From contig NZ_JBCFBA010000017.1 in the NCBI RefSeq assembly GCF_038562415.1, positions 52,944 to 116,943 on the forward strand: 64,000 nucleotides of DNA, read 5' to 3'. Shown piece after piece: positions 38,152 through 47,733 of this stretch. The notes below the pieces were generated by a model, which made no database searches, was not told the origin of the DNA, and saw nothing but the letters and a program-made list of their open reading frames with translations. The position numbers were made by a program, and so were the translations under genes. The number at the start of each line of letters is the position of its first letter. Within the stretch, counting starts at the first letter, position 1. Source of the stretch: Solidesulfovibrio sp. (lineage in GTDB: Bacteria; Desulfobacterota; Desulfovibrionia; Desulfovibrionales; Desulfovibrionaceae).

Positions 38152-38378
38152 GCGTCGGTTTTCCCCGGCTTTCCCTGCTTCGGATGCCGCCCCCGTGGAG
38201 GGACCGGACAAGGCCCGCGGTTGCGGCATCCGACTATCGAGGCTCTCCGCATTCTACACGCATGCAGCGTTGGGCGGAAGAAGAATTTCGCCCTTTTCCC
38301 TCCCCGGCCGCCGGTTGCCCGGCCGGCCGGCCCATGGTACAGCCTGGGCCGTCGCCCGGCGGGCGAACCGGAGGTGAC

Positions 38379-38720
38379 ATGGATCTGACCGCGACCAAAC
38401 ACGGCACCCTGACCCTGGTCACGGGGCTGCCCAAGGTGTTCGACTACACGATCTGCCCGGATTTCCAGCGCGCCCTGGCCCCGCACCTCGAATCCGGCCC
38501 CAAGGTCCTGCTGCTGGACCTCTCGGGCGTGGAGTTCATGGATTCCAGCGCCATCGGCAGCCTCATCACCGTGCGCAACCGCCTGCTGCCCGAAGGCGGC
38601 GGCGTGGCCCTGTGCGCCATCGGCGACGGCGTGGCCAAGGTCTTGCGCATCGCCGACCTCGGCAAGGTTTTCGCCATCCACGGCGACGCCGCCGCGGCCC
38701 TGGCCGCCTACGGCGCCTGA
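38379..38720 (+). CDS. STAS-domain anti-sigma-factor antagonist
   Basis: A 113-aa STAS protein. LLDLSGVEFMDSSAIGSL contains the usual phosphorylatable Ser region. GGAGGTGAC precedes the ATG. Such proteins are switched by kinase and PP2C partners; the SpoIIE protein at 29314 is in the same neighbourhood. The next gene starts 18 bases later. Confidence 0.9.
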   Translation: MDLTATKHGTLTLVTGLPKVFDYTICPDFQRALAPHLESGPKVLLLDLSGVEFMDSSAIGSLITVRNRLLPEGGGVALCAIGDGVAKVLRIADLGKVFAIHGDAAAALAAYGA

Positions 38721-38737
38721 GCCCCGCCGCGCCGAGC

Positions 38738-39403
38738 ATGCTCATCCGCTATACGCCAGGCCGCACCGGGCTGGCCGAAGGGCTGCGCCGCGCCGCGCGC
38801 GCCGTCCTCTACCTCCCCACGGCCTGCCGTCTGGCCCGCGACCCCGGCTACCCGTGGCTCAACGCCGGCGCGGTGCGCTGGCTCGACCGGCACCTCGCCC
38901 CAGCCATGGTCGGCTTCGAGTGGGGCGCCGGCCGCAGCACCCTTTTTTTCGCCGCCCGGGTGGCCCGGCTGACCACGATCGAACACAAGGAAAAATGGCG
39001 GCGCCGGGTGGCGCAGCTGCTCGCGCGCCGGGGCGTGGGCAACGTGACCCTGCGCTTCGTGCCGCCCTCGGACGTCCCCGGCCGGCCGGAACGGCGCCCG
39101 GCCCTGTGGCGGGAACTGGGCTACGCGCCCCAGAAACCGGAATTCGCCGCCTACGCCGACGCCATCCTCGACGTCGCCGAGGCAAGCCTCGATTTCGTCT
39201 GCATCGACGGCCGGGCCCGGGTGGCCTGCGCCCTCAACGCCCTGCCGCGCCTGCGCCCCGGCGGTTTTCTCGTGCTGGACAACAGCGAATGGGAGAAATA
39301 CGCCCCGATTTTCACGGCCGCCGCCGGCTGGCCGCGCCTGGATTTCGAAAACGGCGTCTGGCGCACGACCATCCTGCGCCGCCCGGGCGGGGCAAACGGA
39401 TGA
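38738..39403 (+). CDS. SAM-dependent methyltransferase
   Basis: A 221-aa class I methyltransferase-like protein: FEWGAGRSTLFFA (motif I, about 62-74), TTIEHKEKW (motif II acid) and LDFVCIDGRARV. The pattern resembles predicted O-methyltransferases. The substrate is unknown. It may be co-transcribed with the STAS gene. Confidence 0.78.
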   Translation: MLIRYTPGRTGLAEGLRRAARAVLYLPTACRLARDPGYPWLNAGAVRWLDRHLAPAMVGFEWGAGRSTLFFAARVARLTTIEHKEKWRRRVAQLLARRGVGNVTLRFVPPSDVPGRPERRPALWRELGYAPQKPEFAAYADAILDVAEASLDFVCIDGRARVACALNALPRLRPGGFLVLDNSEWEKYAPIFTAAAGWPRLDFENGVWRTTILRRPGGANG

Positions 39404-39434
39404 CAGACCGGCCCTGCGGGCGTATGGATGTGGT

Positions 39435-40607
39435 ATGACGGTTCCCACTGACCAATTGACCCTGCGCTTCGCCCGTTCCATGAACGAAGCGGACCAGGCC
39501 GCCTGGGACGCCTTGGCCGAGCCCCTGGACACGCCCTTTTTCGAATGGGCCTGGCTCAAGCTCCTGGAGGATTCCGGCAGCGCCGCCCCGGCCAAGGGCT
39601 GGTATCCCAACCACCTGCTCGCCCAGGCCGAGGGCAGGCTCGTCGGCGCCCTGCCGCTCTACCTCAAGTGGCACTCCGACGGGGAATTCGTCTTCGACCA
39701 GCTGTGGGGCGAGGCGGCCAGCCGGCTGGGCCTGCCCTACTATCCCCGGCTGGTCTCGGCCAGCCCCTTCACCCCGGCCACGGGGCTCAGGTTCCTGACC
39801 GACCCGACCGTCAACCAGGTGCGCCTGTCGCGGCGGCTGTTCGAGACCATCGAGCAGTATTGCCTGGGCAACGGCATCCAGGGCGCGGCGCTGCTGTTCG
39901 CCGAGCCCGATTTCGCCGCCGCCTCCGAGGACTACGGCTTCACGGCCTGGCGGCACCAGGGCTATCTGTGGCGCAACCGCGACTTCGCCACCTTCGACGA
40001 CTTCCTGGGCACCCTCAACGCCAACCGCCGCAAGGCCATCCGCCACGAACGCCAGGCCCTGGCCGCCGCGGGCGTCACGGTGGAGATCGTTTCCGGCGCG
40101 GACATCCCGGATTCCTTTTTCCCGGTCATGCGGGAACTCTACGACCGCACCAACGCCAAGTTCGGCCCCTGGGGCTGCCGCTACCTCACCGGGGAGTTTT
40201 TCGAGGGCCTGCCGGCCGCCTTCCGCCACCGCCTGGCCTTCGCCGCCGCCTTCACCCCCGGCCGCCGCCAGCCCGTGGGCCTGGCCATGCTGGCCCACAA
40301 GCGCGACATCCTGTTCGGCCGCTACTGGGGCGCCTTCGAGGACATCCCCTTCCTGCACTTCGAGCTGTGCTACTACGCCCCCATCGCCTGGGCCATCGGC
40401 CGGGGCATCCGCCGCTACGACCCGGGCATGGGCGGCGCCCACAAGGCCCGGCGCGGCTTCGTCTCGGTCTCCAGCTACAGCAGCCACCGCTTTTTCGACC
40501 CGCGCATGGACATGATTTTCCGTACCCACATCGACCGGGTCAACCAGTTGGAAAAGCACTACATCGACGAACTCAACGAACTGTTGCCCGTCAAGCGCCG
40601 GGGCTAG
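39435..40607 (+). CDS. DUF482/COG3146 GNAT-like protein (predicted peptidoglycan-related N-acyltransferase)
   Basis: A 390-aa protein of the DUF482 family: YPNHLLAQAEGRLVGALPLYLKW, GLRFLTDP, NANRRKAIRHERQALAAAG and RRYDPGMGGAHKARRGF are diagnostic stretches. The family has a FemAB/GNAT fold, and a role in cell-wall or lipid acylation is predicted but not proved. Length is normal. No strong ribosome site at this ATG. Confidence 0.85.
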   Translation: MTVPTDQLTLRFARSMNEADQAAWDALAEPLDTPFFEWAWLKLLEDSGSAAPAKGWYPNHLLAQAEGRLVGALPLYLKWHSDGEFVFDQLWGEAASRLGLPYYPRLVSASPFTPATGLRFLTDPTVNQVRLSRRLFETIEQYCLGNGIQGAALLFAEPDFAAASEDYGFTAWRHQGYLWRNRDFATFDDFLGTLNANRRKAIRHERQALAAAGVTVEIVSGADIPDSFFPVMRELYDRTNAKFGPWGCRYLTGEFFEGLPAAFRHRLAFAAAFTPGRRQPVGLAMLAHKRDILFGRYWGAFEDIPFLHFELCYYAPIAWAIGRGIRRYDPGMGGAHKARRGFVSVSSYSSHRFFDPRMDMIFRTHIDRVNQLEKHYIDELNELLPVKRRG

Positions 40608-40617
40608 GGGCCGCCTC

Positions 40618-41232
40618 CTAGAACTTGCGGTCCAGCAGTTCGCGCAGCACTTCCTCGTCGTCGGCCGTGTCCAGTCCGGCCAGTTCGCGCTTGAGCCCCC
40701 GCAGGGCCTCGCGCTCGGCCGCGACATGGGCGCGCAAGGCCTCGCGCCGCTCGCGGATGCCCGTGAGCAGGGCGGCCTTGCGGGCGTTGGCCGAGCCCAG
40801 GCGCGTCGCCACCACCTCGGCCAGCCGCCGGAAGATGCGGATGAGGAAATCCTCGCGCTCGGGGCTCGGCAGGAAATCCACATAGCCCATGTCCACGGCC
40901 AGGCAGTCCGTGGGGCCCTCGGCCAGCACCGTGGCCGTGCGGCCCTTGCCGAGAATGAAGCTCATCTCGCCCACGATCGTGCCCGGCCCGTCCATGACCG
41001 CAAGCTGCCGCCCGCCGCGCACGATCCGCACCGCGCCCCGCAGGAGAATGAAAAAGGTCTTTTCGTAGTTGCCTTCCTCGACCAGCGCCTCCCCCGAGGC
41101 GAAACGGCGCAAGCCCACCGCCCCGGCCCCAAGCAGCAGGTCCAGGTCCTCGTCCACGAAGTCGGCCCACAGGGGCACCGTCCGCATGAGGGACCGAAGC
41201 ATGACCGCATCCCCGCCGTCCAGCCGTTCCAT
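40618..41232 (-). CDS. Cyclic-nucleotide-binding-fold protein
   Basis: A 204-aa protein with one cNMP-binding fold (FASGEALVEEGNYEKTFFILLRG, then GTIVGEMSFILGKGRTATVLA) and a C-terminal coiled-coil-like charged helix instead of an HTH. It is therefore not a Crp-type activator by itself. The ATG at 41232 is chosen; an upstream TTG would add 20 residues. It follows the Crp/Fnr gene at 41326. Confidence 0.82.
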   Translation of the reverse strand: MERLDGGDAVMLRSLMRTVPLWADFVDEDLDLLLGAGAVGLRRFASGEALVEEGNYEKTFFILLRGAVRIVRGGRQLAVMDGPGTIVGEMSFILGKGRTATVLAEGPTDCLAVDMGYVDFLPSPEREDFLIRIFRRLAEVVATRLGSANARKAALLTGIRERREALRAHVAAEREALRGLKRELAGLDTADDEEVLRELLDRKF

Positions 41233-41325
41233 GCTCGTCTCGTGTCCTTGCGATGAGGTTTTCCCACGGCCATCGCCATCCGCCTGCGCCAACGCCGTGT
41301 TCCGGAAGCACTCCCGGCCCGGTGG

Positions 41326-42033
41326 TTACGGTGCGCCCCGCGCCGCCCCGGGTGCCCAGCCGGCCAGGACGGCCAGCCCGTCGCGGTCCCGCAACGCGAT
41401 TTCCCGGCCGCGCGCGACGATGTACCCGGCCTCGGCCAGGCGCTTGAGCGCCCGCGACAGGGCTTCGGGCGTGGCCCCGACGATCTTGGCCAGCTCGCGG
41501 TGGCTGATGCCCAGGCGCACCGTATCCCCGGACAGCGACCGCCCGGCCTCGTGGAGCAGAAAAACGGCCACCCGGGCCGGCAGTTCCCGCAGGGACAGGG
41601 ATTCGACCAGCCCCATGGCCTCCTTGAGGCGGCGGCACATGAGCCGCAGCAAATCGAACAGCACGGCCGGGTCGTCCCTGGCCGCCCCGGCCAGGTCGCC
41701 GGCCGGAAAGACCAGGATGTCCGACGGCTCCAGCGTGGCGGCGAAACCGGGGAAGGCCCCGGCATCCACCAGGGCGCACAGGCAAAACGGTTCGCCCGGG
41801 CCCAGCAGATACAGGGTCTGCTCCTTGCCGTCCGGCCCCATCTGATAGATTTTGACCCGCCCGGCCACGACCAGGTGGAAGGCGTCGGCGGCCCCGTCCG
41901 GGCCGGCCACGGGCGCCCCCGGCCCGTACCGCTCCAAACGGGCCACGGCGGCCAGCCGGGACAGGCGCGCCTCGGGCATGCCGCCGAAAAACGGCAGCGC
42001 GCGCAACAGGATCATCCGCGCCGTCTGGTCCAT
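41326..42033 (-). CDS. Crp/Fnr-family transcription regulator
   Basis: A 235-aa regulator: an N-terminal cNMP-type sensor barrel (residues about 15-130) and a C-terminal winged helix (ISHRELAKIVGATPEALSRAL, about 175-195). The ATG at 42033 has GGAGGACAC upstream. It sits right after the qmo operon terminator, so control of energy metabolism genes is plausible (HcpR is a Desulfovibrio example), but no ligand motif proves it. Confidence 0.9.
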   Translation of the reverse strand: MDQTARMILLRALPFFGGMPEARLSRLAAVARLERYGPGAPVAGPDGAADAFHLVVAGRVKIYQMGPDGKEQTLYLLGPGEPFCLCALVDAGAFPGFAATLEPSDILVFPAGDLAGAARDDPAVLFDLLRLMCRRLKEAMGLVESLSLRELPARVAVFLLHEAGRSLSGDTVRLGISHRELAKIVGATPEALSRALKRLAEAGYIVARGREIALRDRDGLAVLAGWAPGAARGAP

Positions 42034-42069
42034 GTGTCCTCCACACGTGCCCCGCGCATTCGCCACACC

Positions 42070-42099
42070 AAAAAAAAGGGGAGGCCAGGCGGCCTCCCC
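42070..42099 (-). terminator. Terminator of the qmo operon
   Basis: On the minus strand a perfect 9-base stem GGGGAGGCC/GGCCTCCCC with a 4-base loop is followed by eight or more T. It lies 24 bases past the qmoD stop. Confidence 0.95.
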
Positions 42100-42122
42100 C
42101 CGTATCGGCCCGAAGCCGATCG

Positions 42123-42809
42123 CTACCACTTGTCGGTGGCGAAGGCGTCGGAGCCGAAGCCGAAATCCGAGGAGGGCTCGCCGCCGACCACGGGCTCGCC
42201 CGTGCCGCCGGCAGCCTCGCCGGCCGGGGCGGCGCCGCCGGCGGCCACGGTGACCACACCGTGCTTTTTGACGTCCTCGATCATCTTGAGCAGCTCGTCA
42301 ACCTTGCCGATGTACTCGGTGACCTTGGCCTGGGAGGCGACGATGACCTTCTCGCCCTCGTCCTTCAGGGAGGCTTCGAGTTTTTTGGCCTTGTCCTCGG
42401 CGGCCTTGCAGCGGACCTCGGCATCCTTGAGGATGGCGGTCTTCTCGGCCAGTTCCTTCTCGACCTTGGCGAGCTTGGCGGTCATCTCGTCGTTGGCCTT
42501 CTTGGTCGCGGCCAGCTTGGCGAAAATGGCGCTGATTTCGGCCACGACGTCCGGCGGCAGCACGGACACGGACACGTTCTGGGCGGTGGCGCCGAGCTCG
42601 CCGCCGCTCATGCGCACGAGTTCGGGGTGCTGTTCGTATATCCAGGCCTTGGCCAGGGCGGCGGCGAAGGGAGCGAGCTCCGCATCGATTTCCATGCCGG
42701 CCATGAATCCGACCATCTCGGCCACGGCTTTCTTGTTGCCTTCCTTGTCGACGCCTTTCAGGTACGACACGAACGCGTTCATGGGGAAGACCTTGCGCGC
42801 TTCAGCCAT
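42123..42809 (-). CDS. QmoD-like hypothetical protein at the end of the qmo operon
   Basis: A 228-aa protein corresponding in place and type to the promoter-distal gene of the Desulfovibrio qmo operon (DVU0851, 'QmoD'). The N-terminal part is a compact helical domain; residues about 90-185 form a long Lys/Glu coiled coil; the tail is Gly/Ala-rich. GGAGGATACC precedes the ATG. Its biochemical role is not established; deletion with qmoABC in D. vulgaris blocks sulfate respiration. Confidence 0.85.
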   Translation of the reverse strand: MAEARKVFPMNAFVSYLKGVDKEGNKKAVAEMVGFMAGMEIDAELAPFAAALAKAWIYEQHPELVRMSGGELGATAQNVSVSVLPPDVVAEISAIFAKLAATKKANDEMTAKLAKVEKELAEKTAILKDAEVRCKAAEDKAKKLEASLKDEGEKVIVASQAKVTEYIGKVDELLKMIEDVKKHGVVTVAAGGAAPAGEAAGGTGEPVVGGEPSSDFGFGSDAFATDKW

Positions 42810-42823
42810 GGTATCCTCCTTTA

Positions 42824-44023
42824 TTAGACCATGAAAATCTTTTCTTCTTCACGTTTGAGGGGAAGCCGCCCAGCCTGGTGGGCGTACACCAACGCCGTCG
42901 TTCTGTAGACCAAGTGCCCGAGCTTGGACCAGGGCAGATAGGCGAACAGCATGAAGACCGCAACCAAGTGCAGGTAGTAGGTCGGGTAGGCCAAGGCGGC
43001 CACCCCGGCCAGACGGAAGATCTCCGCGCCAAGGCCGGTGACGGCCACGGCCCAGATGACCCCGAGCAGGTACCAGTCGTAGTAGGACGACGTGGACTTG
43101 GCGGGGTCGACGTTGAGACGGCGACGGGTCAGCATGGTCAGGCCGTAGAGCAGGGCCAGGGCCCCGACGTTGGCCAGAAGCTTCACCGGGCTCCACAGGG
43201 GCATGGGCGTATGCCCCAGCGGCGCGATGAAGTGCACGATCTTGCCTCCCCAATGCGACACCGCCACGACGGACGTGACGATGGCCAGGGCCACGAAGCC
43301 GTAGAACAGCGTCAGGTGGCCCTTGTAGCGCTCGGTGTTATCGTTTCCGCAATCGTTCCACTTCACGTGGGTGGCGATCTCGTCCAGGACCACGGCCTTG
43401 ATCGATTCGAGCAAGGTCGGTTTCCTGGCCGGCGCCCCGATATGCAGGGTGGTGGGGATGGTCTTGTCGAAGCTCTTCCACAGCTTGGTCACGCCCTTGT
43501 AGAAGGTGAACAGGACGAAGAGGACGACGGCGCCAAAGATGGGGTCGATGGTGTAATCGCCCGGGAAGAGCTTGCCGTACTCGATCGTGCCCTGGGGCAG
43601 GCCGAAGCCGGCGCTTAAGAGCCAAATGAACAGGTACAGCACGGCCGGGATGGCGATGAGCTTGGGCAGGTCCTTGGCCGAACTCATCCATTTGCCGATG
43701 ATGCTCGGCGTAACCAGGTCCCGGTAGGTGATGTTGCGGATGGCGGAAATGAGGTCGCCGGGACGGGCGCCGCGCGGGCACAGGTCCGAACAGGTCTGGC
43801 AGTTGTGGCACAGCCAGATGTCGATGTCGCCCTCGAACCGGTCCTTGAGCCCCCACTGCGCCCAGACCATCTCCTTGCGGGGGAAGGGATTCTCGGGCGG
43901 GGCCAGGGGGCAGGCCACACTGCAGGTGGCGCACTGGTAGCATTTCTTGCAGGCTTCGCCACCGGCCGCCTGCAGGTCCTTGACGAACTGCAGATCGGGT
44001 TTGATACGCTCGGCGTATGACAT
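42824..44023 (-). CDS. qmoC: Quinone-interacting membrane oxidoreductase subunit QmoC
   Basis: A 399-aa protein fusing an HdrC-like iron-sulfur domain with an HdrE/cytochrome b-type membrane domain. Two [4Fe-4S] motifs are visible: C28-C31-C34-C38 and C72-C75-C78-C82. Several hydrophobic segments follow from about residue 130. QmoC passes electrons from menaquinol through Qmo to APS reductase. It follows qmoB by 12 bases. Confidence 0.96.
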   Translation of the reverse strand: MSYAERIKPDLQFVKDLQAAGGEACKKCYQCATCSVACPLAPPENPFPRKEMVWAQWGLKDRFEGDIDIWLCHNCQTCSDLCPRGARPGDLISAIRNITYRDLVTPSIIGKWMSSAKDLPKLIAIPAVLYLFIWLLSAGFGLPQGTIEYGKLFPGDYTIDPIFGAVVLFVLFTFYKGVTKLWKSFDKTIPTTLHIGAPARKPTLLESIKAVVLDEIATHVKWNDCGNDNTERYKGHLTLFYGFVALAIVTSVVAVSHWGGKIVHFIAPLGHTPMPLWSPVKLLANVGALALLYGLTMLTRRRLNVDPAKSTSSYYDWYLLGVIWAVAVTGLGAEIFRLAGVAALAYPTYYLHLVAVFMLFAYLPWSKLGHLVYRTTALVYAHQAGRLPLKREEEKIFMV

Positions 44024-44035
44024 GGAGCCTTCCTC

Positions 44036-46330
44036 CTAATAGCCTTTGAACGGGTTCGGGCCGATGGCGAGGACCATTTCCATGAACTGGTCGATCATGT
44101 CCGGGACCTTGTCGTATTCGTCGATGGCCACCTGGTACTGCTCGACGCGCTCGGGTTCGACGCCGAGGCGCTTCAAGGACTCGGCGATGTTTTCCTTGCG
44201 GCGGTTGCAGATCTCGGAGCCCTTGACGAAGTGGCACTGGTAGTCGTCGCCGTACTTGCAGCCCAGCAGCATGACGCCGTCGACGCCCTTGCTCATGGCG
44301 TCGGCCACCCAGATGGCGTTGACCGAACCCAGGCAGCGCACGGGGATGATGCGCACGTAGGGGCTCCACTTCTTGCCGCGAAGCGCCGCCATGTCCAGGG
44401 CCGGATAGGCGTCGTTCTCGCAGGCCAGGATCAGCACGCGCGGCCCGCCCTGGTCGATGCGCGGCGGGATCTCGCACTCGCGGATCATGGAGCCGATCAT
44501 GTCGATGTTGTAGTTGTCAAAGGAGATGACACGCTCGGGGCAGGCGCCCATGCAGGTGCCGCAGCGGCGGCAGCGCGTGGGGTTGGGCTTGGGCGTGCCC
44601 TTCTCGTCGTCGTCCAGGGCGCCGAAGGGGCATTCCTCGGTGCAGCGTTTGCACTGGGTGCAGCGCACGAAGTTGAAGACCGGGTAGGACAGGTCGCCCG
44701 AACGGGGATGCACGGCCACGCCCCGGCTGGCCGATTCGATGCACTGGATGGCCTTGAGCGCGGCGCCGGCCGCGTCTTCCCTGGCCTGGGCCATGGTCAT
44801 GGGCTGGCGCACGCAGCCGGCGGCGTAGATGCCGGTGCGACGGGTTTCGTAGGGGAAGCAGATGTAGTTCGAGTCGGCGAAGCCGTCGAACAGCCCGAGG
44901 TCCGGGAAGGCCGGGCCCTGGCGGTAGAGCAGGTTGATGGTCGGATCGAGCGCCGTGGCCGGGACCAGCCCCGTGGGCAGGACGACCAGGTCGGCGGCCA
45001 GGGTGATGGCCCCGCCGAGGAGCGTGTCCTTGGCCGCGACCACCAGGCTCGAACCTTCCTCGGTCACGCCCGTCACCGTGCCCTTGGTGAGCATGATGCC
45101 GGGGTTGTCCTGGGCGGCGCGGTAGTAGCGCTCGTTTAGGCCCGGAACCATCATGTTGTCGTAGACGATCATGGCCACGGCGTCGGGGAGCTTTTCCCGG
45201 ACGTAGTTGGCCTGCTTGAGGGCCACCAGGCTGGTCAACTCCGAGGAGTAGGCCAGGTGCTTGGGCGTCTTGATGGGGGTGAAGGCGGGCGGGGCCTGCT
45301 CTTCGCCGTCCTTTTTCTCGGCCGGCTTGGCCGCTTCGGCGGGGATCTCGGCCACGGCGGCCTGGGTGGCCGTTTCCAGGAGCTTGGTCACGTCCACGAC
45401 GAAGGCGACCGAGGACGGGGCCTTGCCGTCGGAGGGCCGCTTGATGTCGCCGGCCTTGACCATGGCCTCGAACTCGGCCGAGGTGACCACGTTTTTCAGC
45501 CTGCCGTAGCCGAAGGGGGCCAGGGCCTCGGTGTCCATGGGCGACCAGCCGGCGGCCAGGACCACGGAACCGACGGGCAGGATCTCCTCCCTGCCGCCCG
45601 AGGCCAGGGTGGCCTCGTACAGGGCCGGGGCGCCGGAGAGGAGCTTGAGCGTGGTATTGAGCTTCACCGTGATCTTGGCATTGCCGGTCACCAGGGCGAT
45701 CAGGCGGTCGATGCCGGTGTCCGTGGCTTCGAGGTAGGGGTAGCTCATGGGGAAGGTCTTGTGGAGGCCGGCGGCCCGGCCGCCGAGCTTGCCCTCCTTT
45801 TCCACGAGGACGACGTCGGAACCGGCGCCGGCCGCGGCCAGGGCGGCGTGAAGCCCCGTGAAGCCGCCGCCGAGGACCAGGATGGTCTTCACCGTCTCGG
45901 GCACCTCGGGGTTGGGCTTGTGCATCTTCTGGAGCTTGACCACGCCCATGCGCAGGTAGTCGCGCACCATGGAGGTCAGTTCCGCGGGCACGGGTCCGCC
46001 GGCGGCGACGGCCGAGCCGTCGGGGTTCTTGTAGGCCAGGGTCACGAACTCGCGCAGGTTGACGCGGTCGACCAGGACCTTGTCGCCGAAGGTGAAGACG
46101 TCCCAGTCCACCCGGGGCGAGGTGCCGCACAAAAGGACCGCGTCGAGGCCGCCGGCATCGACGTCGGCCTTGATCATGGCCAGGCCGTCGGCGCTGGACA
46201 AACGCTTGTGGGATTTGACGACGGGGCAGGCCCCGCCGCATTTTGCCTTGACGAACGCGACCAACTCCTCGGCGTTAAGGAGCGGGGCGACGCTGGATTC
46301 GTCGATATAGACACCGATCTTTTCGGCCAT
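44036..46330 (-). CDS. qmoB: Quinone-interacting membrane oxidoreductase subunit QmoB
   Basis: A 764-aa HdrA-like flavoprotein with a C-terminal MvhD-like domain. The FAD motif VLGGGFTGLHAALAAAGAG is near residue 150. Two ferredoxin-type clusters (CTQCKRCTEECP and CRRCGTCMGACP) are at about 555-600. The MvhD-like end has LGCKYGDDYQCH. It forms the soluble part of Qmo with QmoA and is five bases downstream of qmoA. Confidence 0.96.
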   Translation of the reverse strand: MAEKIGVYIDESSVAPLLNAEELVAFVKAKCGGACPVVKSHKRLSSADGLAMIKADVDAGGLDAVLLCGTSPRVDWDVFTFGDKVLVDRVNLREFVTLAYKNPDGSAVAAGGPVPAELTSMVRDYLRMGVVKLQKMHKPNPEVPETVKTILVLGGGFTGLHAALAAAGAGSDVVLVEKEGKLGGRAAGLHKTFPMSYPYLEATDTGIDRLIALVTGNAKITVKLNTTLKLLSGAPALYEATLASGGREEILPVGSVVLAAGWSPMDTEALAPFGYGRLKNVVTSAEFEAMVKAGDIKRPSDGKAPSSVAFVVDVTKLLETATQAAVAEIPAEAAKPAEKKDGEEQAPPAFTPIKTPKHLAYSSELTSLVALKQANYVREKLPDAVAMIVYDNMMVPGLNERYYRAAQDNPGIMLTKGTVTGVTEEGSSLVVAAKDTLLGGAITLAADLVVLPTGLVPATALDPTINLLYRQGPAFPDLGLFDGFADSNYICFPYETRRTGIYAAGCVRQPMTMAQAREDAAGAALKAIQCIESASRGVAVHPRSGDLSYPVFNFVRCTQCKRCTEECPFGALDDDEKGTPKPNPTRCRRCGTCMGACPERVISFDNYNIDMIGSMIRECEIPPRIDQGGPRVLILACENDAYPALDMAALRGKKWSPYVRIIPVRCLGSVNAIWVADAMSKGVDGVMLLGCKYGDDYQCHFVKGSEICNRRKENIAESLKRLGVEPERVEQYQVAIDEYDKVPDMIDQFMEMVLAIGPNPFKGY

Positions 46331-46335
46331 CGCCG

Positions 46336-47577
46336 CTACCTCCCTCTCACCATGGCAATTGCTTTCATGGCCGCGCCGGTCGCGGACTGGGCCGACTTCA
46401 TGACGTCAAGGGGCGTGGCGGCGCAACCGGCGGCGAATATGCCTTTCTCCTCGCCGCCCACGATGAAGCCCATCTCGTCCACGGGCACGTCCACCGGCAG
46501 GCGCTCGCCGCTGATGCTCGGCTGCATGCCGGTGGCCAGCACCACCAGTTCGAAGCGGTTGTCGGATTTGATGCCCGAAACCGCGTCTTCCACGGTCAGG
46601 ATGACGTCGCCGGACCCGGCGTCCTCGGCCACGGCGGCCACCTTGCCCTTGACCGCGTTGATACGGTCATCGGCCAGGATGCGCTTGGCGAAGTTGTCGT
46701 AGCGGCCCGGGGTGCGCAGGTCGATGTAGTAGATGGTCACGCGGGCGTCGGGAAAAGCTTCGCGGACGTAGGCCGCCTGCTTGAGCGAGGCCATGCAGCA
46801 GATATACGAGCAGTAGTTGAGGTGATTTTCGTCGCGCGAGCCGGCGCACTGCACGAAAGCCACGGAGCGCGGTGCCTTGCCGTCCGAGGGCCGCACGATC
46901 CTGCCGCAGGTGGGTCCGCTCGGCGAAGCCAGGCGTTCGAGCTGCATGTTGGTGACGCAGTTGGGGATGTCCCCGGCGCCGAGGTTGGTCAGGCGGGTGA
47001 CATCGTAGGGCTTCCAGCCGGTGGCGTAGACGATGGAGCCGACCGTCAGGACGATTTCCTTGGGGGCGTCGTCGAGGTTGATCACGTCGGCGCCGGACAG
47101 GGCTTCCAGGTCTTCCTTGGTGCAGCGTTCCTTGTCCAGGACGTAGCGGCTGGGGAAGGCGAAGGGAACGTCCATGTACAGGGCCTTGCGCTCGCCCAGG
47201 CCAAGCTCGAACTCGCTTTTGACGTCCTTGGAGAGCTTCTTGGCGGTCTCGGAAAGATCGACGCTGCCGGGTTCGACGTAGCGAGGCTTGATCTTCACCG
47301 TGACTTCGTAGTCGCCGGCCTTGCCCGTGACCTTGGTCACTTCGGCCAAGGTGAAAAACTTGACATTCTTATTGTTTTTGATGCGCTGGAACTGGATTTC
47401 CAGACCGCAGGACGGGGGGCACAGCTTGGGGAAATATTTGTTGAGCTGCATCACCCGGCCGCCGAGAAACGGCTGTTTCTCGACGATGTAGACCTCGTGG
47501 CCGACTTCCGCGGCTTCGAGCGCGGCGGTGATGCCGCTGAAGCCGCCGCCGACGACCAGTATCGCGTTGCTTCCCAT
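46336..47577 (-). CDS. qmoA: Quinone-interacting membrane oxidoreductase subunit QmoA
   Basis: A 413-aa HdrA-like flavoprotein: VVGGGFSGITAALEAAEVG at residues 8-26 binds FAD, and CPPSCGLEIQF lies near residue 57. The ATG at 47577 is chosen because GGGAGGTTGCG precedes it. It is the first gene of qmoABCD, 112 bases downstream of the apr terminator, so a separate promoter is expected there, though none is obvious. Confidence 0.96.
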   Translation of the reverse strand: MGSNAILVVGGGFSGITAALEAAEVGHEVYIVEKQPFLGGRVMQLNKYFPKLCPPSCGLEIQFQRIKNNKNVKFFTLAEVTKVTGKAGDYEVTVKIKPRYVEPGSVDLSETAKKLSKDVKSEFELGLGERKALYMDVPFAFPSRYVLDKERCTKEDLEALSGADVINLDDAPKEIVLTVGSIVYATGWKPYDVTRLTNLGAGDIPNCVTNMQLERLASPSGPTCGRIVRPSDGKAPRSVAFVQCAGSRDENHLNYCSYICCMASLKQAAYVREAFPDARVTIYYIDLRTPGRYDNFAKRILADDRINAVKGKVAAVAEDAGSGDVILTVEDAVSGIKSDNRFELVVLATGMQPSISGERLPVDVPVDEMGFIVGGEEKGIFAAGCAATPLDVMKSAQSATGAAMKAIAMVRGR

Positions 47578-47689
47578 CGCAACCTCCCGGCAATGGTTAA
47601 GGCCAGCAAGAAAACGGCCTGATCCGCGAGGATAGACCGCCCCCGCCGCAGGCGTCGTAGCACGGTCCATCCGCCCGGGTAAGACCGTT

Positions 47690-47722
47690 AAAAAGCGGCC
47701 GCGGGCTGACGCCCGCGGCCGC
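47690..47722 (-). terminator. Terminator of aprBA
   Basis: On the minus strand a perfect 12-base stem GCGGCCGCGGGC/GCCCGCGGCCGC with a 4-base loop is followed by TTTTT. It lies 11 bases past the aprA stop and separates apr from qmo. Confidence 0.95.
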
Positions 47723-47733
47723 TCTGGTCATCC